Positions 24,200-34,347 of a stretch of 64,000 bases of DNA are shown here, piece by piece (position 1 is the stretch's first letter; every line of letters starts with the position of its first letter). The position numbers and the translations under genes are program-made. The notes under the pieces were generated by a model. It worked only from the letters and a program-made list of their open reading frames with translations, ran no database searches and was not told the DNA's origin. Source of the stretch: Malachius bipustulatus. Taxonomy: Eukaryota; Arthropoda; Insecta; Coleoptera; Melyridae. The DNA is taken from positions 84,316,186 through 84,380,185 of the forward strand of contig OU342630.1 in assembly GCA_910589415.1 (NCBI GenBank), in the 5' to 3' direction.

Positions 24200-24641
24200 C
24201 AGTGGCGGAGATCCTTACCTTGTTCTTTAAATAACTTCTACGCTACTGATTTCAAAGCAAATGTGACATTTTCGGTAGATATCTCGTTTTGCTTAGTGGA
24301 GAAAAGTCATGCTACGTTTTTGTCGTCTGACCGTTTCCGAGATATTCTACAATGTACGAACCCGTGAAAAGTTAAATATAAAAATCAACTTTACCTACAT
24401 CCAGAAATTAATCATTTTTGCGTTCGTTATTGAAGCGTATGCCGCATTACATAAAACTTACATAGGTAGGTTCCTACATCGTAGAATTTCTTGGAAACAC
24501 AGTGCCTCCTACAATAAAAACGTAAGATGACTTTTCTCCACTAAACAACACGAGGAAGGTATCTACCAAAAATGTCATATTTGCATTAAAGTCGGTATCA
24601 AAGAAATTATTGAAAAAATGTAACCAAGATCTCCGCCACTG
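24200..24641. repeat. hAT-like fold-back (MITE-type) element
   Basis: Both ends read inward as CAGTGGCGGAGATC, a typical hAT terminus. The inverted arms run for about 125 bp each (24200-24325 and 24515-24641), sharing CAAATRTGACATTTTYGGTA, TTTAGTGGAGAAAAGTCAT-type text and ACGTTTTT. The middle has no transposase. The 8-bp flanks ATTTATTC and GGGTAAAG do not match, so the expected hAT duplication is lost or the boundary is off by a few bases. Confidence 0.7.
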
Positions 24642-25282
24642 GGGTAAAGACACTTCAATAATTTCAATTTTTTAAAAAATAGGTAGCTACCTTTTATTAT
24701 TATGATAAAATAACAACAATGAAGTTGCAGCTTATACGTTGTAAAAACAAAATATAATATAATTCCGAAAATATCAAAACGCTCGGTAAAAAAGAAAAAT
24801 AAACATTATTTCTATGAATCATGTATAATATAGTGTGTGCTTCTTCATTGTTGATCGCTTACAGCCTTGAGCGTGTCTTGAATATTCGCCTCAATTCCTA
24901 ATTATTTTTGTAGCGTTCAGATAAATTTGAATATTCATTGCCTTCAGGTCTTGACCAACATTATCTCTCCAACGAAAGCGTTGGCAAATTACATGTTGTT
25001 TTCCCTCAAGGCTTCTCTCAATCCAGCTTTACGGAGCTTATATCAAAGGAGCTTCGTCACATGTAACATGTTTTGCATGACGCAGTATATAATTTGTTAT
25101 TTTGGGTCTTTTATACTGGGCTGTGCTGAATTGGCGGACACGGATAGAGGTACCTACCATTCATTGTGGATTAGGAATTCTAATTTTATTGACTTTGTTA
25201 TTTTATTTTATTTTATTTATATAACCTCCACAACATACACACATACACCCCCCTCCCCCACAATACAACCTTTAGCCGTTCT
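24642..25282. other. No gene recognised
   Basis: A 119-codon plus-strand frame (24927-25286) ends in a TTTTATTTTATTTTATTTAT run and a C-rich tract; its translation shows no domain and looks accidental. Confidence 0.35.
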
Positions 25283-25645
25283 TTAGCCCTTCTTTAGAGA
25301 GACTATCAAGTCACGAACTTTCATTATTGTAGAAAAGTGTCGTGAAGTAAAGTTGACAATTTTCGTCGGAAAGCTCACTCCAAGAACTCCTAAAATGTAC
25401 ATCAATAGTCTCCAAACGCGACACAAACTTATCCCCGATATATCTCTGCCATACAGTACAACGTGGGACGAATCAAACTCCATACATCTCTTATGGGGAT
25501 TGGAGGAACGCGTGAAGAGCCTGTCGTATGCATGTTTCTCTGCTGAAATTATAGCATGTCCAATGTCCATATCTATTTCTGAAACGAACGGTATTTCCTC
25601 TGAGATATAATGGAGGATAGTGGCGGCTGGGATTAACGATTACGT
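25283..25645 (-). other. Unassigned open frame, about 118 codons
   Basis: The minus-strand frame is open from about 25645 to a stop at 25283; its first ATG at 25570 gives 95 residues. The segment includes ILHYISEEIPFVSEIDMDIG and LYGRDISGISLCRVW. I do not recognise it. A plus-strand frame of 85 codons (25353-25610) overlaps it, so at most one is real. The text has a more even base composition than its surroundings, which could mean an exon or the remnant of a transposon. No splice signals strong enough to settle it. Confidence 0.2.
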
Positions 25646-27000
25646 GCAAAATATTCCTCATCCCATCGGTATAATACCTGTATTTCTATCATCAAATGAT
25701 AGGTATATAAACGACTTTTTGATATTTGCTATTCTAAAAATAAAAATCTGTTTTTGTCAGTCAAATTGTCTTTGAATTTCATTCTGTACAATGAAAAATG
25801 TCAAATTCAATCCTTCAATCCCAATGAGAACGTAAGATGGATTGAAAAATTAGTTGGTAGTAAAAATGAGGAGATCGTAATTACAGTCAATGTAATTCAC
25901 ATGGAGATGATCAGAAACTGACCAGTTCATGATAAGTAAGGTCATTGGTCATTGTTAGGTTCCCTCTCCCCTGAAATTTCAAGAAAATGAAATAAGAAAG
26001 TAAAATTAACATAATAATGACCAATGATGGTCTTATGGACTAATAATGACCAATGGTCATAATATGTACCTACATGATAAAAATACATTTACGGAATACT
26101 TTGCTGTAATTATGGTGGCGTCAAAAACGTAAATTGAAGTTCAAAGGTACCGAATAGTAAATTGAAAATGACCTGTCTGAGTTTTCTGTTGGAATTATAT
26201 TTTTAATTGGTTTATTAATTTAATTCCATAATAGAAGTGCACACAATGTACAATCTGCATCAATTTTAGCAATTTGTTTGCAATCGTATTCACAATCGAT
26301 AGCCTACTCGTGTTCTGACTGGCCATTTACGCACGATCACGTTATGATTTTTAATGACGCTAATCATATTATGTACTTGTGAAAATATTTTCATTACCCC
26401 GTTAGTTAAATTATAATTATTGACTTTATTATTTCGCATGAATACAAAATTTGACTTTTATAGACATTTAGCATTAAATTATTGATCAAAATCACATGAC
26501 ATGTTATATTTAGATTTAAATTGTGCGATCTATGAGGAAGGTATAATATTTTTTTCCATCATTAGGATGGTAGGAGGCTTAAATCCGAGTTTTAGACCAT
26601 CAATGCCTTTCAGGGTGCGGATAGCATTTTTGACAAGAAAAATGAGTTCAATAAATTTGTAAGTATAGGTAGTACTTACCTACTTGATATTTTTTAATAT
26701 TTCGCGTATACCCAGTAACAACTGATTGTTAAAAAAAACATGGGTACGGCTCTTTTTTATCTGTTTTTATTATTATTGATGTAGTTTTTTATTGTTGAAG
26801 GTTTGTCCACTCGTTTCCTATTCCTCTCTCGAAAAAAAGGTACTTTTCTGTAGAGTGCGGCGCGTTAGGTTGCAAGGGATGATTTACAGAAAACTGCTAA
26901 ATCCACGCTGTGAATAATTTTGATTATTGTACTTGTACTCGTTCATTCGTTGAATACTTCTAACACTAGAAAAGCTAAATCTAATAACGCGATCACCCCA
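25646..27000. other. No gene recognised
   Basis: AT-rich. ATGATCC/AATGACCA phrases recur between 25,930 and 26,060 (GACCAATG repeated four times), a short local duplication. Nothing else seen. Confidence 0.4.
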
Positions 27001-27001
27001 A

Positions 27002-28118
27002 GATTAACATACTAGAAAGCGTGAAAGAGTCTCGGGGGTGTTTGTGGATTTATCGAAGGCTTTCGATTGCGTGGACTTCGATATTCTCTTGAATAAGTTG
27101 TGGAGTTGTGGCGTACGTGGTGTTCCGCTTGAGCTCTTCAAATTATACCTAAAGGGGAGAAAGCAGTGTGTAAAAATTATTGATAATGAGGGTACTGTTT
27201 TCTCGGAATATATGGATACGAAGTCAGGTGTGCCTCAGGGTAGTTGCTTGGGTCCACTACCGTTTGTTATCTATTCTAATGAACTGCCTTTGGTAGTAAA
27301 GAGTCTACTGTGGAAGCCACGCAGACTGAAATAATAGGAAACCTAAACAAGTTGCAGCAGTGGTTTGGCGATAATAAAATGAGACTAAACATGAATAAAA
27401 CACAGATAATTAATTTCTTCCGTAAAAATAATACACAAAATACTATTAAACTGGCGGGTGGTGAGCCCATCTCGTTCCACTTTGTGAGGTTTCTGGGGGG
27501 TGACTCTTATAAACCAGCACCTTAATTGGTAACTTCAAGTTGACGAAAGCTGTAAAAAGATAGGTAGCTATATCTTTGCATTGAGAATGCTTACCCAATC
27601 TGTGAATACTAATACCTGTTTAATGGCCTACTACGCATGGTTTAATGGTGTAAACTTTTGGGGCAACTCTGTGGAATCTGATCGAATCTTTCAGCTGCAG
27701 AAAAACTGTCAGAGAGTGATTTTCAATTTGAAATTTGCAAAATCATATGCAGAAATATTAAAAAAAAAAAACAATATACTTACCCAACCATGTATATAAT
27801 ATACATACTGGAACGTGTCAAATATGTTAAAAAGGACTACCAACGTTTTGAAAGTCTGGAAGGTAAGCACACTCATGACACAAGAGGAAAACTATTATTA
27901 AGCAACACTGACACAAAACTAACAACAGTTCAGAGAAATGTACAATACCAAATTGTGAAAATATTTGATAAAATTGCAGAAAATATGAAATGTCTTAGTG
28001 TCTTAGAGCTGAATGTTTTGAACGCAGCCTGAAAAAAGTGTTGATGGAGAAGGCCTACTAAAGGGTACAGGACTTCTGTCAAGATTTTAAAAGATTGTGA
28101 TATGCATCGTGATAAATT
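27002..28118 (+). pseudogene. Decayed LINE reverse transcriptase, catalytic box deleted
   Basis: The plus strand gives ILESVKESRG, then after a one-base slip VFVDLSKAFDCVDFDILLNK, SGVPQGSCLGPL, and NELPLVVKS. The next codons jump to VEATQTEIIGNLNKLQQWF and MNKTQIINF in another frame: the YxDD segment that belongs between them is missing. Further segments at 27581-27799 (FQLQKNCQRVIFNL) and 27790-28032 (KHTHDTRGKLLL), then FERSLKKVLMEKAY near 28,020-28,070, are the C-terminal LINE region, again with frame changes. It is a CR1/Jockey-group type of protein by these motifs. 5' half including endonuclease absent. Non-functional. The LINE fragment at 28130 is inserted at or beyond its 3' end. Confidence 0.85.
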
Positions 28119-28129
28119 AGTAGATGTGC

Positions 28130-29391
28130 TCTGATTTGAAAATCATGAATGATTACTTTAAGAAATGGCGTCTTTGCTTAAACTCTTCAAAAACAGAAGT
28201 TACGTGTTTCCATCTCAATAACCACCAAAAATCTAAAAAGCTAAATATAACTTTCAACGGATCGTCACTGAATCATAATTTCAATCCAAAATATCTTGGT
28301 GTGACTTTGGATATATCTTTAGCCTATAATCAACACTTAGAAAAAGTGAAACAAAAATTAAAAACAAGGAATAATATTCTATACAAACTTGCTGGAACGA
28401 CTTGGGGAGCCAATGCAAAAACAATTCGCACATCAGCTCTTGCACTTGTTTATTCAACAGCGGAATATTGTGCACCCGTATGACTCAACAGTGTACATCA
28501 ATCAAAAGTGGATATTCAACTGAACCAAACATTACGAATTATTACTGGAACAATTTCCTCAACTCCGATCCCTTGGTTACCTGTTTTATCAAATATTGCT
28601 CCATCTAATCTCCGAAGACAACAAGCAACACATAAAATCATGAATAAATACCGAACATTTCCAGATGATTTTTCAATAACATCGGACCTGAATAATCTTC
28701 CGACAACGAGATTAAAATCAAGAAGACCTGTGTGGCTAGAAACATACCTGGATCGACCATTTAAAATTGAAGATGAATGGAGAAATGATTGGCGAAATAA
28801 AAGTGTTTCTTTATTCAACAACACTTTAATCGAAGATCCTTCATCAATAGTCAACGGTTTTGAAATAAAAAGGAAAGTCTGGGTACAAGTAAATCGCTTA
28901 AGAACAGGACACGGTAGATGTAATTCAATGTTACATAAATGGAATTTAATACCAAGCGCTTCCTGTATTTGCGGACATCCTGAAGAATCCATCAATCACA
29001 TTGTCAATGAATGTCCTTTAACCAAATTTTCTGGAGGTTTTCAAGCAATTCATGAAATTTCCACAGAAACAATAGACTGGTTACAGAATTTGAAGCTCTT
29101 GTAAACAAAATCTACATTAACAGCCAGATAACCTCAGACGGATGCTGCAATGTGATTGGAATACTTCAAACCAATCTCAACAGGATGGTGTGTCTAGGTT
29201 TTTTAATGGGGTTTTCCCTAGACTATATCTCTCAAAGCAAATGCTTCACCATGATGTCAACATCGCATCAGAATATCCTACAGATCGTTCTTTTCCCCAT
29301 GATCGACGAAACCAATCATATGTAATTTAATAAACTAAACAACATGTTAATCGTAAGACTGCAATTTGTAATTTCAAACGAATATATATAT
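28130..29391 (+). pseudogene. 5'-truncated LINE fragment, copy A
   Basis: Encodes the RT C-terminal part: SDLKIMNDYFKKWRLCLNSS, LGVTLDISLAYNQHLEKVKQ, LAGTTWGAN, then after an in-frame TGA (28481-28483) LNQTLRIITGTISSTPIPWL and a C-terminal Cys/His motif CICGHPEESINHIVNEC, ending at 29104. A 3' UTR of about 285 bases ends in ATATATATA, not poly(A). The insertion is bracketed by AGTAGATGTGC (28119-28129) and AGTAGACGTGC (29392-29402), an 11-bp target duplication with one change, which fixes both ends. Nearly identical to the minus-strand copy at 54263-55307. Typical incomplete reverse transcription product of a Jockey/I-group LINE. Confidence 0.88.
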
Positions 29392-29411
29392 AGTAGACGT
29401 GCACGTCTACT
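29392..29411. repeat. Perfect 20-bp palindrome at the LINE insertion point
   Basis: AGTAGACGTG followed by CACGTCTACT. Its left half is the downstream target-site duplication of LINE copy A, so the LINE integrated into this palindrome. Confidence 0.9.
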
Positions 29412-32400
29412 AATGCTGTATTATATTGTGTTTGAGATTTTATATTTACATTATTATTATTTGTATTATGTGTATGTTTATACTTTTTTATATTTAATAT
29501 AAAAAAGAATAGAATATAAATATAGAGAAGACAAACATTTCCTTTTTTATATTTACTAGTTAATGTTCTATTCTATACTATGGAGACAACTTTCCTTTTC
29601 GTACTAATGAACAATTTCTTCAACATTTCACGCCCTTTAGATTGGTTGAAGGTTTGAAACGGGAAGAAACATATTGCTAGATTCATCCTGTGTAAGTGGT
29701 GGTTCACTTTACAGTGCCCCGTGTACAGGCCTATCAGGGCCCATAGGTTAGTCCTTTTGACTCCAATAGCTTTTTGGCTCTGTTTCTTGATGGTCCCTCA
29801 ATGAAGGTCTTAGAGTGAGATAATCCTGGTAGACTTTACCAGTACCGAAGTACCCTATTTTACGCCCAGAGGTGTCTATTGTTGTTTTGGAAATATTTCA
29901 GGATATGCAAACAACCGGATCTGGTCCTGTAAATTTGGATTCGGTTCCTCTTCTGGCCAGACCATGGGTCCAGACCAGAGTCAAGCTATTGTTTTTATCT
30001 ATCTAATTGAGTGCTGTTTGACAGTTCCATAAGAGTTTGGAGTTGCAACGAATGGAGCAAAGGGCTTTCAGGGCTGCTTGTCTATCTGAGAAGATTTATA
30101 ATAGGCAATTAACGTCATCTCAGTCACACACCTTCCATTGTGAAGAAAAGTTGGAAATCTTGCGCCAGGTACAACGCATACCACTAAGCGCACGAGCTAC
30201 CGAGTGACGATGCGCACAACATTCTGACGCTGCGGGGAGTTTTCTCAGGTGAACAAAAAAGTTTCAAGTAAAAATTGTGGGAAATTTTTTGCGTAACAAC
30301 TTCTACTATATGTATTACAATTTTTTCAAGATGTTGGAAAACCTGCAAAGGGTTGATGGTCGAAAACTCGGATTCAAGCTACCTAACGTATCCTAACGCT
30401 AGGAAACAAATGTTCTTCTCCAATATATGAGTCGAAGCACGATTTTTTGGAAGATTTCGCACTTCTCATTAAAATAATCCTGATAGAAACCCAAGTGAGA
30501 ATTAACCGAGGGTCAGTTAATTCTAACAAATTTCATTGAAGAACGTCCCGCAATTTCAAAGAAAATCCCAATCAGCGCCTGACAGATACTTCGAAAAAGA
30601 GCTATATAACATCTCATCGTCTAGCGTACACTACTGGAAAATTTACAGTATCTGTCGGATAGTCACTGGAGTGAAATTTCTCTCGAAGATCCTATCGAAC
30701 TTCCACGTTAATTACAATTTAAAAGACTCATTTAATTCAAATAAACTACCTTATCAAGGCAGAGGGAGTTGAATTTCTAGATACACACGAAACAATTCGC
30801 CATTATTTCCCGGAGATAGGCTAAATTATTGGACTAATAAGAGTTACCGTAACTTCGCAGTACTGTTACTGTTATTGCATCTGATTAGATACATTTCACT
30901 GTTCCGAGATAGAGATTTAAGGAATGAATAAATGGGGCTGAAGATAGTCATTGTCACCATTTTTTGATGAAAATAATGAATAGGTTGCCCATTAGACAGT
31001 TGGAACTTCTCTGAATGACTAATTGCTTCATCTTTCCTCTATTGAGACGAGACCTGAATTGGCGGATATGCTGACAAAATTTGGTCAGATTTAACTAATT
31101 TAACAGCTAACTCAGCTGCTGCAGCAAGGTAGGTATGGGTCGTGTCAGCTAAGCTGGCCATGGCGTCATTGATAATAAAACCGCAAGGTTGCCAGCTTTC
31201 ATGACAGAATGAAATACTTATTAGTTTAACGTTTCGATCAGGTATCAAATTACATAATCAAAATATAGATAATTATTATTAATCGTACGCCATTGAAAGA
31301 TATTATAACATAAATAATATCTTTCATGTTATCGTTCACAAATCAATATCGCTAACACAATGAACATCGAAATTTTCAGAATAAGACGAGAAATTTGCCA
31401 CTCAATGACATTAAAATAAATTATGGTTAAAGTGATAATTTGACAGTTAATTTTCATTCGAATTAATTCGACTACATCAGGAACGTCATGGTCAGTAGTT
31501 TAGCTGAAACGATCCATGTCTGATATAATTTTATTCTTTTTCCCGAACCCTTTGTTTAAATAGTTGATAAAATTATTTGTTTAAATAATTTACGAGCGCA
31601 AAAGTATAAAAAGTCCTAGGAAAGAAGGTTTTTATTTATTATATTATTATTATGAATATCCTCAATAATTATTACCTACTCTTTAAGAGTGGACTGACGG
31701 AAGCAAACCCTAACCAGAGTACTTTGAAGTTGATTTAGATAAGAACCCTTTAAAGATGTTGAACCTGGTTGATAATCCATGCTCACGAATATTAATTCTA
31801 ATCGCTGCACAACGAGATTTAATGTGAATATTTTTTTGTTCTTATCTCAATAATTCTCCAGGATTATTCGACGTTGTGGCGAAAAATATCCGTCCCTAGA
31901 GGTGGGTGGTTTCTGGAACTCAACATTTTATCTAATTACGCCTTTTCAAGTTGTAATTCAGATTAGTAAGTGAGTGTTAAATCGAATTCAAATTAGTTAA
32001 CAGTAATTCAGAAAGTGTCACTTGTATTAATTCAGAACTGATTAATCTCATTTACATGTTATAACTTGTGAATTACAGTAATTATTGATTAATCTGAATA
32101 CGAGTTATTATTCTTTCTGAATTCCAACTGACTATGCTGGGATCGTAAATGAATCATTACGTTGATTCATTATAGTCGATTTTTCCATTATGAATAAAAT
32201 ACTGACTTGATAATAAATGCAGATATATCTTTACAGGATTATCTATCGCAGATATGGTTAGAATACACTAGCGATGGGTGCATCTGAATTAAAAATCGTC
32301 GAGATTTTCAATCGCTAATAAAGCACGTCGTGGCATTATCATCATCTCGTGAATAATGGCCTCATAATCGCTCATGTAATAATATACTATTAAGCACGCT

Positions 32401-33791
32401 ACAATAAAATTAAATATGGTACGATTAAGTTTAAAAAGTCATATGTGACGTCATACTAACCGTACGAATTAAGATTTTTCATTTCACCAGAAAATATCAA
32501 ACAGTTAAATTCAAAGTGTGAACGAGCGTAAATTATTAAAGGAATCATTCAAACAATGAATTGAATGGTTTAAGTCAGTTTAACAGCCACTGACAACTAC
32601 ATAACATTTATTCACGTAATGCCATTCTATCCTCTGTGTTGTGCATTTAATTCTCATGCAAAACCAATGTTGACGTATATTTATTTATGCGGGATTGAGT
32701 GTTTAGACAAACTTGACGGTTTCTATGAGAACCACGTAAATGAAACAAAATAAATCGAATTATCAGAAGGACGAGTATTCTTAATCGATACATATGACTT
32801 TTTAAATTTCATCGTACTATAGCATTAAATTTGCACCAGTGTATCTCTGTTTTTGAAATACGAAGTGTATATCATTTAATGTAATGTTTTACTTGTAGAC
32901 ATTATAGTTTTCAAAGTTTCATATTTGGCTCATATTAATTTTAGTTTTTCCAGGTGAGTATTTCTGTTTTCAGCATCTTTTAAAAAGTTGAAGACGGCAA
33001 AAACTATTGATTTTTCTCCAACAGATAGATTTTTCCGTCTAAAGAAATTCTTCTCATTTAAATCAGAGCTTCTGGCTATCCCTATCTGACTTTCAGACAT
33101 AACGCAGAGCCCGATTACAAATTTAAAGTTTAATATGCACCGCAAAGAACACAAGGAATAAAGTAAAGAAAAGTTAAGTAATTAACTGCGCTGCTAAATA
33201 AATTCCATTATAATCTCCACACAATACTGAAATATGAGCCTTAGAATAAACGAAAAGCATATTTTGATAACTTGTCTTTAAAAGCGATTTAAAAATTGTA
33301 ACGAACTAGCGGTGGTCAAGTCTATCTGCGCGTATTTTAACGTTCAAATAAAAATTATTTTATTCAGCAAAAATTGTCAACAACCTTTTCTAAAACATTA
33401 TCATGTTTAAATTCACGGCCCTTTAGGTCAATTGTGATCCCACGATTGCGATATCACCTGGCGTTCATCGCACCATACCTAAAGCGTTAAACTAGAAAAA
33501 GAGGAATAATAGAATAGAAGAGGTGAGAGATGACACAAGGGTGGCTGATCCATCAAAAGCGCGGTCGGAAAGGTCCAGCGACAAGCTTGAAGAGGAAAAG
33601 GAGACAGAATGGAGAAGCTAGCAGAAGCAAGCAGGTCGAGGGAAACGAGAACGGCAAGCCTCCCCTGCACATTATCTTTTCCTTATCTATTAACTTTTTT
33701 ATCTTATCTACATATCTAGAAAATAAATCTTATTCACAAAATTATCTTAACCACATTCGCGTCCGAGACCGACGGGCTAACGAGTGTTTAT
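29412..33791. other. 4.4 kb without a recognised gene
   Basis: AT-rich. TAATTCAGA motifs recur at 31,950-32,060 and match, in reverse complement, 37,510-37,600. Frames of 60-78 codons (30536-30772, 31039-31248, 32930-33154) show no family signature. A less AT-rich stretch at 29,700-30,250 could be an old repeat but was not recognised. Confidence 0.4.
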
Positions 33792-33824
33792 CTCCGTTTC
33801 GAGAATTGATTTCTCGAAACGGAG
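33792..33824. repeat. Perfect 14-bp stem hairpin
   Basis: CTCCGTTTCGAGAA, loop TTGAT, then TTCTCGAAACGGAG. It lies in a GC-richer patch (33,500-33,960) that also contains a 115-codon frame (33530-33877) of no known type. CTAA follows the stem at a short distance, vaguely like a Helitron 3' end, but no 5' TC terminus was identified. Confidence 0.8.
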
Positions 33825-34322
33825 TCTCTAACAAGATTTTCGCGATCGGCGGCCATATTGCCGTTGTTAAATCGTGATATCTAAATCAGCAAATATCGGA
33901 TCGCAGCACGCGAATAAACAAAATTGTTAACGGAAGTTAATCATCTTCGATTTAATCCATCTTCCTGGCCGCGATTAAATAAAGCAACGGAAGACTTTTT
34001 ATTTCTATAGACTAAATTAATTAATATAAATGTTCCCGTGATGTCAACACACCACCAGACAACATCATCTACGTTCACTCAGTACGGTATTTATTTTATA
34101 TCGTGAGAGAGAAACGACTGAGTTGCTGTTCAAATTTCCTGCAAGAATAACCCACTTGGTAAATTTGTGTTAACTGCTACAACTTCACCTGTACGTAAAG
34201 CTATCTTTCATATTCAAACAGCCTCTCTAGTGGAAAGAGTGAAGTTCACATCTGATAAGACAGTTCGAGTAAATAAGGATCTCCTACCTCCAGTTTACTT
34301 TTTGCAAGTTTCGAATAATCAG
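33825..34322. other. Intervening sequence with one short open stretch
   Basis: Between about 34,125 and 34,326 the plus strand reads without stops through CKNNPLGKFVLTATTSPVRK and KTVRVNKDLLPPVYFLQ. The amino-acid mix looks protein-like but I cannot assign it, and 66 codons without a stop can occur by chance. Confidence 0.25.
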
Positions 34323-34347
34323 AAATAATAATAATAATAATAATAAT
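34323..34347. repeat. (AAT)n microsatellite, 3' tail of the minus-strand LINE
   Basis: Eight AAT units. Read on the LINE strand it is an (ATT)n tail directly after the 3' UTR, the usual 3' end of several insect LINE clades. Confidence 0.8.

Noticed and set aside
24927..25286. 119-codon plus-strand frame
   Set aside because: Ends in simple-repeat-coded residues and overlaps a better minus-strand candidate; no motif.
28516..28995. 159-codon antisense frame (also at 54655-55134)
   Set aside because: It is the reverse-strand shadow of the LINE coding region and occurs in both copies for that reason only.
33792..33840. Helitron 3' end (hairpin followed by CTAA)
   Set aside because: Helitrons end CTRR next to a T in the target and need a 5' TC end; neither condition is met clearly.
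33530..33877. 115-codon frame with a Lys/Arg-rich start
   Set aside because: No domain, low complexity, and the second half is AT-rich text; probably accidental.
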